Shown here: positions 53,528 to 62,535 of the stretch, one piece after another | How the letters are laid out: each line of letters opens with the position of its first letter | Position numbering within the stretch: position 1 is the stretch's first letter | DNA from: Pseudomonas putida | GTDB taxonomy: Bacteria; Pseudomonadota; Gammaproteobacteria; Pseudomonadales; Pseudomonadaceae | DNA length: 64,000 nt | Direction of reading: 5' to 3' | NCBI RefSeq assembly: GCF_001941965.1 | Contig: NZ_MKZO01000058.1 | Span: forward strand, 1-64,000 | Translations under genes and position numbers: made by a program | Notes under the pieces: generated by a model | What the model was told of the DNA's origin: nothing | Seen by the model: only the letters and a program-made list of their open reading frames with translations | The model's database searches: none

Positions 53528-53737
53528 CTATTCTTTGGTTTCGATGATCCACCACACGGCACGCGGCAAGGCGCGGTCCGTAATGGGGTGCAGGTCGGTC
53601 AGGTCGGCGCGGGCTATCCAGCCGCGAGTCGGGCGGTAACCGCGCACGTCGCTAGCGCCATGCCAGCGGCGGGCGCGTAGCGTGCCGGGGGCATAGGTCG
53701 CGGCCATGCGGGGGCGGTTTGCGGGGTGGTGGTTCAT
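53528..53737 (-). CDS. Hypothetical small protein
   Basis: A 69-residue basic protein (MNHHPANRPRMAATYAPGTLRARR at the start, RALPRAVWWIIETKE at the end). It has no recognised domain, but lies in a constant place of the maintenance module, 62 bp after the ParB stop on the same strand, which supports it being a gene. Confidence 0.55.
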   Translation of the reverse strand: MNHHPANRPRMAATYAPGTLRARRWHGASDVRGYRPTRGWIARADLTDLHPITDRALPRAVWWIIETKE

Positions 53738-53799
53738 GGTGGGTATCCTCGGCATGAAGCGCCCCGGCCGGAACCGGGGCGCTTATCTGCTGTGCAGGG

Positions 53800-55884
53800 T
53801 CACGCGGCCAGTGCCTCGGCCTGCGGCTGCTCATCCGCCACGGCGGCGGCTTCCTCCGGCGCTTCGGCTTCCGTGTCGGTCGCTGCTTCCTGCGCGGCCT
53901 GCTGCGGGTCTTCGGTGCGGAAGATGGCGGGCATCCAGCCGGTGCCATCGGCCAGCCGTTCGGCTTCGCTGGCAATGTCGCCTTTCTTCAACTTCGCCAG
54001 CCGGGTGACGTGCGCCGGGGCGTACTGCTCCACGGCTTCCAGAATCGCGGCCTTCGGCACATGCTGGAAATAGCCGTCAGCGGTGGGCTTCCACCATGCG
54101 GCCATGTCCAAGCCGACAGCCTGCGCCAGTTCCGCGCCGGGTTGGTGCTGTGCAGCGCGGGACGTCACCACGTCCACCGTGACGGCCACGCATACGGCCA
54201 GCAGCCGCACCAGTTCATCCTGCGACTTCGCCAGCAGCACGGCGAACAGTTCGGCGCTGTCCTCCGGCAAGCCTTCGCCTGCTACCTGCTGCAACTCGCG
54301 CAGCGCCACGGCGGCGGGCGAATCCGGTATGTCCGGGGCGATGCCTTCCAGCCGGTCTTGCGCTTTGAGGCTCACGCCCAGCGGCAACGCATCATGACGG
54401 TGGCCGTAGTGGCTTCCCTGCAAGACGGTCTGCACCATGCCATGCACCAACGCGGCCAGCGCCACTTGCGGATGACGGGCGACTTCGATTTGCAGCGCGG
54501 CGGTGCGGTGGGCGCTCAACCGCTGCGCCAACTTGTCGGACATGGCGGCGGTCTTGGGCTGCCCCTCGCTGTCTCCGTCCTCGCCTTCGTGGTCGTTCCC
54601 GGCATCCTCGCCGCTGAAACCTTGGCGCAGGCGTTCCAGCGTGCGCAGCGCCTTGGCTTCGGCTTCGCGCATCAACCCGCGATGAATCACGGCTTCGCCG
54701 CTGCGGTCGATGGTGACGATGGCACCGGCTGCGGCCTTCACGGTCGCACCGTAGTCCTGCAAACCATCTTCCAGCGCCTGCAACTGCTCGCCCAGGGCTT
54801 CTCCTTCTTCCTGCAAGGCATCGGCCTTTTCCTCGTCGTCGGCGTCCAGCGCGGTATCCACGGCCTCGGCCAGTTCGTGCAGCTTGGCTTGCAGCTTCTC
54901 GATGCGGGCAGCTTCGCGCTTGTTGGGTTCACGGCACTCCCTCGGCGCACGCTGGAAGGCGTGCAGGTCGGCATGGGTCACGCTCGGCGTGGCATCCACC
55001 CATGCCCAGCCTTCGGCCTTCACCTCGGCGGCAATGCCTGCCAGCTTGTCTTGCGCCAGCCGTTCCAGCAGCGCGGCATCGGTCAGATACACGCCTGCAT
55101 CCCCTTCCGCGAACAGGTCGCGGCGAATGCCGCCGCCTGCGGCATCGTAGGTGTCCAGCCCGACGAAACGCACCAGCGGATGGCGGTAGGCGTCAATCTC
55201 CCTTTCGGTGAGGCGGTCGCGCAGCGCGGACGGCTGGCGCTGCCACGCCGGCGCGTCATAGAAGGCGCTTTCCTGCGCGGCGTGGTCGTCGGTGATGGCA
55301 AGGGCCATCAACTGATCGAGCGTCACGGCTTCGGCACGGTAGTCGGCCAGCAGGCGCGGCGAGACGTTCGCCAGCTTCAAGCGGCGCTGCACCACCAGCG
55401 GGGACACGCTGAAATCGGCGGCTATGTCCTCAATGGGGCGGCCTTCGGCCACCAGAGCGGCGAAGGCTTCAAACTGGTCTGCCGGGTGCATGGCTTCACG
55501 CTGCACGTTCTCGGTGAGGCTGGCCGTGCGGGCGGTTCCATCGGCCACCAGCAGGCAAGGCACGTCCCATTCCTTGCTGATGCGGCGCTTCTTCGCCAGC
55601 AGCTTCAACGCGGCCAGCCTGCGGCCACCGGCCACCACTTCGTAATGCTCGCCATCGGCGGATGCGATCACGATCAGATTTTGCAGCAGGCCGACCCGCT
55701 GGATGCTGGCGGCGAGTTCGGGAATGGACATGCGCGGGGTCTTACGCACGTTGCGGCCAGCGGGACGCGATACCAGCCGCGACAGCGGGACAAGAATCAG
55801 GTTCTTGGCCGGGTCGGCGGCTTCCAGCGGGATAGCGGCGGCGGTGTTGAGGGCGCGGGCTTCGGTTTGGGTAATGGCGTTCAT
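53800..55884 (-). CDS. Large ParB/RepB-like protein
   Basis: A 694-residue protein. A ParB nuclease-like domain (LSRLVSRPAGRNVRKT at about 34, VVAGGRRLAALKLL at about 83, TENVQREAMHPADQFEAFAAL at about 124) is followed by an HTH (DIAADFSVSPLVVQRRLKLANVSP). The long C-terminal part (about 250-694) is acidic and Ala/Glu-rich and unlike normal ParB proteins, which are about 300 residues. It could act as a regulator or nuclease. The start at 55884 begins MNAITQTEA. It belongs to the element's maintenance module. Confidence 0.82.
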   Translation of the reverse strand: MNAITQTEARALNTAAAIPLEAADPAKNLILVPLSRLVSRPAGRNVRKTPRMSIPELAASIQRVGLLQNLIVIASADGEHYEVVAGGRRLAALKLLAKKRRISKEWDVPCLLVADGTARTASLTENVQREAMHPADQFEAFAALVAEGRPIEDIAADFSVSPLVVQRRLKLANVSPRLLADYRAEAVTLDQLMALAITDDHAAQESAFYDAPAWQRQPSALRDRLTEREIDAYRHPLVRFVGLDTYDAAGGGIRRDLFAEGDAGVYLTDAALLERLAQDKLAGIAAEVKAEGWAWVDATPSVTHADLHAFQRAPRECREPNKREAARIEKLQAKLHELAEAVDTALDADDEEKADALQEEGEALGEQLQALEDGLQDYGATVKAAAGAIVTIDRSGEAVIHRGLMREAEAKALRTLERLRQGFSGEDAGNDHEGEDGDSEGQPKTAAMSDKLAQRLSAHRTAALQIEVARHPQVALAALVHGMVQTVLQGSHYGHRHDALPLGVSLKAQDRLEGIAPDIPDSPAAVALRELQQVAGEGLPEDSAELFAVLLAKSQDELVRLLAVCVAVTVDVVTSRAAQHQPGAELAQAVGLDMAAWWKPTADGYFQHVPKAAILEAVEQYAPAHVTRLAKLKKGDIASEAERLADGTGWMPAIFRTEDPQQAAQEAATDTEAEAPEEAAAVADEQPQAEALAA

Positions 55885-55964
55885 GGTGATAACTCCTAAC
55901 GGTTCAGGGATGCAGCAGCGAGGGATGCGGCAAGGGCTGCTGCCTGCCCCTGCCGCGTGGGGAA

Positions 55965-56795
55965 TCAGGCTTTCAACTGGCGCAGGCCATCGGCCAGCAT
56001 CCAGAGGGCGCGATTGAGGCGCACATCGGAATCAATGCCCTGCACCGGCCGGGTCTGCTGGCGGCGTCCGTTGGCGCTGCGCCCATGCAGTCCGCCTTTG
56101 GTCAGGTTTTCTTGGGTGCGGTTGAACACGCTCCACAAGTCCGGGCGGCGGTCGTCGAACCGGCGCGGCATCAGGATTTGCGATTCGGTGATGGGCGCGG
56201 GCTTGTTGTCGGTGGGGTCGTACTTGAGAGCCAGCGCGGAACGGGCGAACACCTCGGCTTCGCCTTCGTCCAGCGTGATGGCCTGCATGGATTCGCGGGA
56301 TTCCAGCGCACGGTCAAAACCGTGCAGCACCTGATAGGCACCTTCGATCACTTGCCCGGCCACGTCGCCCTTATGCGGCACGCGCACATCGGCCACGGTA
56401 TCGCCGCAAACAAGGCCATTGCTGCACACGAAACGGAACATGCCGGCCAGCATCTGGTAACTGCTGGTGCCGTCATGCGAGTTCAGCAGGATGATTTCGT
56501 TGGCTTCGCCTCGGGCGTTGATCTGGCTGGCGTGGCGCAGCCGGATCATGTGCTTGGTGTAGTCGCGCCGGTCTTCGTGGCGGGTGCGGGTCTGCGTCAC
56601 CATGAAGGGCTGAAACCCTTCCTTGCGCAGTTCGGTCAGCACCGTGGCGGTGGGGATATAGGCGTAACGCTGGGAACGGCTTTCGTGGGGTGCTTCCGCG
56701 AAGATGGACGGAGCCACGCGGTGAATCTGGTCATCGGACAGCGGGGAATCGCTGCGCAGTACCGGGGAAAGGGAAGCGAAACGGGATGCAAGCAT
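55965..56795 (-). CDS. DUF932 protein
   Basis: A 276-residue protein of the DUF932 family. Features are VLRSDSPLSDDQIHRVAPSIF at the start, HMIRLRHASQINARGEANEIILLNSHDGTSSYQML in the middle, and VCSNGLVCG. Function unknown; common in conjugative plasmids and elements, often near anti-restriction functions. The start at 56795 begins MLASRFASL. It precedes the ParB gene with an 80-bp gap. Confidence 0.82.
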   Translation of the reverse strand: MLASRFASLSPVLRSDSPLSDDQIHRVAPSIFAEAPHESRSQRYAYIPTATVLTELRKEGFQPFMVTQTRTRHEDRRDYTKHMIRLRHASQINARGEANEIILLNSHDGTSSYQMLAGMFRFVCSNGLVCGDTVADVRVPHKGDVAGQVIEGAYQVLHGFDRALESRESMQAITLDEGEAEVFARSALALKYDPTDNKPAPITESQILMPRRFDDRRPDLWSVFNRTQENLTKGGLHGRSANGRRQQTRPVQGIDSDVRLNRALWMLADGLRQLKA

Positions 56796-57378
56796 GGTCT
56801 TTCTCCTGACGAAAAGGGTTTGCTGTTCAAACCGCATACCGGATTCCTAGATTCGGAGCCCAGCCTTTCGGCTGTTCTGTGCGGTTGGCACGAGGAACCC
56901 GGTTGGCCCTGTTGCCACCGTCTTTCCTGAGTTCATCGCCCGCGACGGTCAGGAGCCCACGGACGTGGGCCGTCAAGGAGAAAAGCGGCAGGTAGGTGCG
57001 GCCCGCAGGCGCAGCCGAGGACACGGCCTGGCGCGCCTTGATGGCACGCGGCCACGGGCTACAGTCGCGAGCAAGGTGATGGAGTCAGGAGAGACGGCTG
57101 GACATGGCAACGGCCGCCGCGATGTGCAAACCGCACGCAAGCGAAGCGCGCAGGCCCGAAGCTGGAAGCCGGGCCGTAGGCGTCAGGGATGTGGAAGGCT
57201 GGCGAATGCCAGTCCCGTCAGGGATGAGCGGACAACGAACCTGGCGCAGCCTGGGCCGCGAAGCGGAGACGCACGCAAAAGCAATGCGCAACACGCAGAA
57301 CTTGCCAATTTCGCCGATTCTTGCCAAATTGGACTAAAATTCGCCAATCCATGAACTGTTTTGTTGGGCTATAGCGCC
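56796..57378. other. Intergenic region upstream of the defence-like operon
   Basis: A 583-bp gap between divergent genes. No gene is seen. Three GCCAA boxes at 57304, 57323 and 57343 are spaced 19-20 bp apart just before the HTH gene, with TAAAAT at 57335-57340 as a possible -10. They are candidate sites for the HTH regulator or RNA polymerase entry. Confidence 0.45.
57302..57349 (+). promoter_or_regulatory. Three GCCAA repeats at 19-20 bp spacing
   Basis: TTGCCAATTT, TTGCCAAATT and TTCGCCAATC start at 57302, 57321 and 57340, so the boxes are phased by about two helical turns. They end 30 bp before the ATG at 57379 and probably are operator sites of the operon. Confidence 0.45.
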
Positions 57379-57609
57379 ATGCCGACTGATAGCGACGAAA
57401 TTTTTACCATTGAAGAAATGGCCGTCTATTTAAAGGCGGGCAAGCGCACGGTTTACCGCTTGGCGGCAGAAGGAAAAATTCCCGCGTTCAAAGTTGGTGG
57501 GACTTGGAGATTCCTGCGTGCGGACATCGAGCACTGGATCAAGCAGCAGTCAACCGGCCAGTCCAAGGACGGTCTCCAAGAAAAATCGCGTAAAGAGGAA
57601 GAAAACTAA
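57379..57609 (+). CDS. Excisionase/AlpA-like HTH protein, first gene of the defence-like operon
   Basis: A 76-residue protein with a DNA-binding MerR-like fold: FTIEEMAVYLKAGKRTVYRLAAEGKIPAFKVGGTWRFLRADIEHWI (about 9-54), followed by a charged tail. It starts at ATG 57379; a TTG at 57361 is possible. Its TAA overlaps the DUF499 ATG (TAATG), so it is translationally linked. It may regulate the operon via the repeats upstream. Confidence 0.82.
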   Translation: MPTDSDEIFTIEEMAVYLKAGKRTVYRLAAEGKIPAFKVGGTWRFLRADIEHWIKQQSTGQSKDGLQEKSRKEEEN

Positions 57610-60422
57610 TGCTTGGATTGACTTTACGTGATGAGTTTCGGGGCAAGCGCCTCAAGGGGACGGCCATTGAGCTTTCCAACGACTCGAACACTGGCGCCAC
57701 TCAGATTGCCGCACAGGCATTCTTGGAGATTACATATCCGACCCACGATCTGCTGAAGGGGATCGAAGCCGTTGGTCCTAACCAAGGGCGGCCGGTGGTC
57801 GTGATCGGCGAGCGCGGCCTGGGTAAGTCGCACTTGATGGCAGCGCTCTATCACGCAGTCAATGATCCCGCATCGACGGGCGCTTGGCTTAACTCTTGGT
57901 CAAGCACGCTGGGTGATCCCAGCATCGGAAAGATTGCACTACGCGATGGCATGTTGGTCATTGGCGAGAGCTTGCACCGTCAACGCTATAAATTCTTGTG
58001 GGACTTGCTGTTCGAGCGCCATCCGCGTGGCGAATTCATAAAGGGCAAGTGGGAAGGCATGGGGTCGGCCAAAACTGACATACCCTCAGACAAGCTCATC
58101 ATCGAGCTGCTTGAGCATCGGCCCGCGATGCTCCTCCTCGACGAATTCCAGACTTGGTACGACGGCCTGACCAACACCAAGCAGTACCCCTGGAAGCAAT
58201 GGGCATTCAACTTCATCCAGATCCTGTCGGAGATCGCCAAAGAGCGCCCCGACCTACTGGTGTTGGTTATCTCCGTGCGCAATGGTAGCAGCGATGCTTA
58301 CCAGCAGGTACACCGCGTCAATCCGGTGGCCATCGACTTCAAGGCGGGAGGCAATGCCGAGCGCATCCAGCAGGATCGGCGGCGGATGCTGTTGCATCGC
58401 CTATTCGACAACCGTCTTCAGATTGCAGACGGCACCATCGAATCGCTGGTTGCACAACACGTCTACGAATACTTCCGCCTGCTGGATGTGCCGCCCGCTG
58501 AGCAGGATCGCAAGCGCCGTGAATTCACGGAGTCTTGGCCTTACGCACCCCACTTGCTGCGCCTGCTTGAGGAACAGGTGCTGATCGCCACAGATGCGCA
58601 AGAAACACGCGACATGATTCGCATCCTGGCCAACCTCTACAAGAGCCGAGGCGAAGCGGTGCCTGTGCTCACTGCTGCTGATTTCCGGCTGGATGACGAT
58701 GCTTCGGGCATTGGCGCACTGCTGGATTCAGTTTCCAACGAACACCACCGCACGCTGCGCGAAAAAGCGCAACACAACATCATTTCGGTGACCGAGGCGG
58801 TGTACGCCCACGCCAACCTTGCCCCTCACCTGCAAGAAATCTTGAGCGCGCTGTGGCTGCGTTCCATCGCCGTCGGCAATCTGGCCGGGGCCGATCCTGC
58901 CACGTTGCAGGTGGACATTACCCGCAACAAGCCGGTGGATGGCAATGCCTTTCAGGTCGAACTGGCAACTATTGTCGAAAACAGCTTCAACATCCACCAG
59001 GAAGGCCCACGGTTAGTCTTCCGCGAAGAAGAAAACCCTCGCGCCAAGCTGATGGCCTGCGCGCGCAATGACAAGCTATTCACCGATGGTTCCGACCAAG
59101 CACAGCTTGCTAGACAGGTTCGCTATGTCATCGGCGGCAGCGAAGATGCTGCTGGTAAGTTCCGCGTGATTGCGCTGCCGAAATCATGGCAGAACGATCC
59201 CTGGGCGTCGCTCGACGAAGCCGAGCAGCCGGAGCGCTGGGACGACCGGCTTCCCATTCTAGTGCTGCCCGAAGAACCGGAGAAAATTGACCAGACGCTG
59301 GGACGCTGGCTCAAGGATCACCTGCAAAAGCGCCGCAACACCATTCGTTTCTTGTTGCCTCGCGCCGGTTCCACCAATGCCTTTCAGGATCGCGATCTGC
59401 TCATCCTTGCCCGTGCCGAAATGAAGGCGCAGGAATGGAGTGGTCAGAACCCCGAATACAAGAAACTCCACAAAGAATTTGAAGGCACGCTGCGCGAGAA
59501 CCTGAAGAAGCGCTTCGATCGGTTTGCCATCCTGCACCGCTACGACCACCAGAACCCGCAACAATCGCTGCTCAGTGCGGAACATTTGAAAAAGCAAGGT
59601 GCACAAATCCCCGAGGGCATCGAGGAAACGCTGACCAACGACCTCTTTGTTCCCGAAGACTTCGAAGACCTCGTGCTTGAAGCCGCCTCTGAGAACGCAC
59701 CCCTCGGAAAGCTGCTGCGTGAACTGCAAGAGCCTCGTCCTGCGGGCCAGGATTGCATCCCCTGGCTGGGTGAAACCGCGATGAAGGAGCGCATCCTGCG
59801 GTTGTGCGCGCGCGGCAAGATCGCCATCAACCTGCGTAATCTGGAGCACCTGCAAACGCAAGCAGGCGAAGATGAGGATACCGCTTGGCGGCGCTTGCGG
59901 CCCAAGCTCTCATACACCGGGCGTCAGCTCGATGAAGTGTTCCTGATGGAACCCTCGGCAGTGTCCGCCACCGGCGGCACTACGCCACCCGCGCCGCAGC
60001 CGTCCGCTGGCGGCAATGGTGGAATGGGTGGCGATATCTTTGGCAGTGGCACAGCTTCCGCCATCGGTTTACAAGAGCCGCAGCCTGGTACCACATCCAC
60101 ACCAGCTGGCATTTTCGGTGACACGAGCAGCGGCGCCAAACCGCGTATCCCGCTCTCTAATCCACCCACATCGCCGCTCAACCTGATCGGCAAGCTCGAA
60201 GGCTGGGGCATCGGCCCAGCTTCTCCTGTCCACGAGGTCCGACTTGCCTCCATTGGCAGTGCAAACGGTCGTCTTGTGGACGCGTTGAAAATTGTTGGCG
60301 AAGCCAGCAGTGAAGTCACGATCAAGGTGTCTTCCGCCACCGGTGCGCAAATCAAAGAACTGCTCAAGAAGCTGCCCGATGGCATGACTTTCGAGCTGAG
60401 CCTTGAGAAGGAGGACAACTGA
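57609..60422 (+). CDS. DUF499-family ATPase (PglY-like)
   Basis: A 937-residue P-loop ATPase. Walker A is GERGLGKS (67-74) and Walker B is MLLLDEF (174-180). The N-terminal ATPase region and the following helical part match the DUF499 family, seen in phage-defence loci and related to PglY/BrxC of BREX. A Pro/Gly-rich linker (about 785-855, including GGNGGMGGDIFGSG) joins a small C-terminal domain. Start and stop overlap the neighbours (TAATG and TGATG), so it is the core of a tight operon. It probably moves on DNA or assembles a complex; this is inference. Confidence 0.82.
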   Translation: MLGLTLRDEFRGKRLKGTAIELSNDSNTGATQIAAQAFLEITYPTHDLLKGIEAVGPNQGRPVVVIGERGLGKSHLMAALYHAVNDPASTGAWLNSWSSTLGDPSIGKIALRDGMLVIGESLHRQRYKFLWDLLFERHPRGEFIKGKWEGMGSAKTDIPSDKLIIELLEHRPAMLLLDEFQTWYDGLTNTKQYPWKQWAFNFIQILSEIAKERPDLLVLVISVRNGSSDAYQQVHRVNPVAIDFKAGGNAERIQQDRRRMLLHRLFDNRLQIADGTIESLVAQHVYEYFRLLDVPPAEQDRKRREFTESWPYAPHLLRLLEEQVLIATDAQETRDMIRILANLYKSRGEAVPVLTAADFRLDDDASGIGALLDSVSNEHHRTLREKAQHNIISVTEAVYAHANLAPHLQEILSALWLRSIAVGNLAGADPATLQVDITRNKPVDGNAFQVELATIVENSFNIHQEGPRLVFREEENPRAKLMACARNDKLFTDGSDQAQLARQVRYVIGGSEDAAGKFRVIALPKSWQNDPWASLDEAEQPERWDDRLPILVLPEEPEKIDQTLGRWLKDHLQKRRNTIRFLLPRAGSTNAFQDRDLLILARAEMKAQEWSGQNPEYKKLHKEFEGTLRENLKKRFDRFAILHRYDHQNPQQSLLSAEHLKKQGAQIPEGIEETLTNDLFVPEDFEDLVLEAASENAPLGKLLRELQEPRPAGQDCIPWLGETAMKERILRLCARGKIAINLRNLEHLQTQAGEDEDTAWRRLRPKLSYTGRQLDEVFLMEPSAVSATGGTTPPAPQPSAGGNGGMGGDIFGSGTASAIGLQEPQPGTTSTPAGIFGDTSSGAKPRIPLSNPPTSPLNLIGKLEGWGIGPASPVHEVRLASIGSANGRLVDALKIVGEASSEVTIKVSSATGAQIKELLKKLPDGMTFELSLEKEDN

Positions 60423-61441
60423 TGGCGTTGGATGCTCAAATCTTGCGGTGCTTAACCCAGGAAAGCCCGAAAGACGCGTGGCGTATCATTACCGAACGGG
60501 CGTTAGAGATCGCCTCCAAACCGCTGGCCGAAGGCAATGCCCCCGGCGAAGTGGTCAAGCGTGACCGCGAAATTGGCGAGCTCGATTTATTCCTTGCCTC
60601 TAGCGGCTGGGATCTGTGGCAGACCTTCGGTCAACCCGAAATCAGTGGTGTGGAACGTACCTCAGACCGGCTTGCGCGCTGGTGGAACGAGCCCGGTTAT
60701 GGCCATAGCGCCGCTCGCGCCGTACTGATTCTTGACGCCCTCTCGTTGCGTGAACTGCCCTGGCTGCTGCAAGGAGCCAAAGAGCGTGGATTCACCCTGC
60801 ACACAGTGGCCGCTACTGCATCCGAGCTGCCTAGTGAGACCAACCCGTTTGCCCGCGCATTAGGGCTGGCCAGCCGCAGCCAGCTGCAAGCCAACGGCGG
60901 CGGCTTGGCGCATAAGCTGCAACCGGCACAGACCGAAACCATCGATCTGCCGTGGAAGGACTGCGCAGGCTTGGTGGGCAACGCCTCGGGCGCGAAAAAC
61001 TGGGTGTTCTGGCACCATTGGCCAGATGCCAAGCTGCACGATTACGGCGCAGGCCAGGGGCTGGAGCTTCTAACCAAAGATGCCGCGCAGCAACTTACCA
61101 GTGACGAATTTTGGGGCCTTGTTGAGCGCCTCGCCACTGGGCGGCGCTTGGTCATCACATCGGATCACGGCTACGCCGCCACTGGCTATTTCCCTGATGC
61201 CGATGGCGAGGTTGCAGCTCACCTTAAGCAAACTTTTTCAAGCGGACGCAGCAAGGCGGGGAATGGCGATGTTGGCCCCTTCGTTCCTCCGGTTGCATTG
61301 CAAATCGACAGCCCGCACGGCACACACCTGTTGGCGCTGGGCCGCAGAAAGTGGCGAAGTCAAGGCGGCTACCCGACGTTGACGCACGGTGGCCTCACTC
61401 TGCTGGAGGTGCTGTCGCCGTTTGTCGAATTGACCAAGTAG
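60422..61441 (+). CDS. Minimal PglZ-like protein
   Basis: A 339-residue protein. VLILDALSLRELPWLL (about 101-116) matches the opening of the PglZ domain with its metal-binding Asp (D105). RRLVITSDHGYA (241-252) supplies D248 and H249, and GGLTLLEVLSPFVEL (about 323-337) is the end of the domain. PglZ is an alkaline-phosphatase-fold protein required in BREX; classical forms are about 800 residues, so this one is compact. It overlaps the DUF499 gene by one base and precedes the SIR2-like gene by 10 bp. Confidence 0.75.
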   Translation: MALDAQILRCLTQESPKDAWRIITERALEIASKPLAEGNAPGEVVKRDREIGELDLFLASSGWDLWQTFGQPEISGVERTSDRLARWWNEPGYGHSAARAVLILDALSLRELPWLLQGAKERGFTLHTVAATASELPSETNPFARALGLASRSQLQANGGGLAHKLQPAQTETIDLPWKDCAGLVGNASGAKNWVFWHHWPDAKLHDYGAGQGLELLTKDAAQQLTSDEFWGLVERLATGRRLVITSDHGYAATGYFPDADGEVAAHLKQTFSSGRSKAGNGDVGPFVPPVALQIDSPHGTHLLALGRRKWRSQGGYPTLTHGGLTLLEVLSPFVELTK

Positions 61442-61451
61442 GCGGCGCGAT

Positions 61452-62528
61452 ATGTCAGCGGCAGAATTACCCGACGATCTCTTCACAGAAATACAGGGCG
61501 CTTTCCGCAAAGCGCCTGTGCTCCTTGTGGGGTCTGGATTCTCTTGCGGCTATGGCCTTCCTGGCATGGGGGCTCTGGCAGAGCATCTGGCGAATACCGT
61601 TAATGGCGTGCTGACCACAGATGAAGCAAAAAGAGCTTGGGCACAGGCAATTGAGGCGATCAAGGAGAACCTCGAGACAGGGCTGAACAATATTCCGTTG
61701 GGCGCTTTGGGCTGGGGTGAAATCGTATCAGCCATACGCAGTGAAACTGCTCGGCTGATTCTTGATAGAACGGCCACCGCTGAATCGAAGGTACTTCAAG
61801 AAAAAGCGGATGGTGGACACGCGCCATCACGCCTTCTGAATCGTCTGTTCGATGGCTCGCCGCAGAACGCAGAAGGCATTCACGTCATCACGACCAACTA
61901 CGACACGTTGTTGGAGCTATTCTGCGATCTGGCAGGACTTCCCATTGATACAGGTTTCACCGGATTTCGCAGACGAAAACCTCGCCCCCGACCAATTTTC
62001 GAGAATCAGTACACGCGAATCTGGGTTGCTGAGAAGCGTCAGCAGCAATTCGACCACAGGCTTTGCAAAACCGTTCGCATCTACAAACCTCATGGTTCCA
62101 TTAGTTGGTTGACCACCGATGAAGGGCCGATGGAGGTTCTTAACGATGCCGCAACAGCAGGTCGGGCGATCGTAGTACCCGGCCCGTCAAAGTACCAAGA
62201 CGCGCTGGTCAATACCTTGTTCGACGAAATGCGAACCGCGATGAATGCAGCACTCGCCGATGCTCAAGCGTTGTTGTGCATTGGGTTTGGCTTCAATGAC
62301 GACCATCTGCAAGGCGTCATCAAACGCCGTCTGGCGGCAGGCATGCCCGCAATCATTGTCACGCGCGACTCCACCCCGAACATTGAACAACTGCTTGGCG
62401 AACACCCTCACGTGATCGCTGTGTTCAGGAACGGTGACGGGGCGGTTTGCCGCTGGAATGGGAATGCATTGCAGTCTTCAGAGCCAATCTGGCAACTTGA
62501 TGATTTTCTGAAAAAATTTGTGGAGTGA
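61452..62528 (+). CDS. SIR2-like NADase
   Basis: A 358-residue protein with the sirtuin NAD-binding core. GSGFSCGYGLPGM (27-39) is the glycine-rich loop, ITTNYDTLLE (about 146-155) the Rossmann segment, YKPHGSISW (211-219) carries the catalytic His (H214), and IGFGFNDDHL (277-286) the later loop. Such stand-alone SIR2 proteins in defence loci usually act as NADases that deplete NAD during phage infection, often with HerA. The gene is followed at 7 bp by the HerA-like gene. Confidence 0.85.
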   Translation: MSAAELPDDLFTEIQGAFRKAPVLLVGSGFSCGYGLPGMGALAEHLANTVNGVLTTDEAKRAWAQAIEAIKENLETGLNNIPLGALGWGEIVSAIRSETARLILDRTATAESKVLQEKADGGHAPSRLLNRLFDGSPQNAEGIHVITTNYDTLLELFCDLAGLPIDTGFTGFRRRKPRPRPIFENQYTRIWVAEKRQQQFDHRLCKTVRIYKPHGSISWLTTDEGPMEVLNDAATAGRAIVVPGPSKYQDALVNTLFDEMRTAMNAALADAQALLCIGFGFNDDHLQGVIKRRLAAGMPAIIVTRDSTPNIEQLLGEHPHVIAVFRNGDGAVCRWNGNALQSSEPIWQLDDFLKKFVE

Positions 62529-62535
62529 GGCAAGG

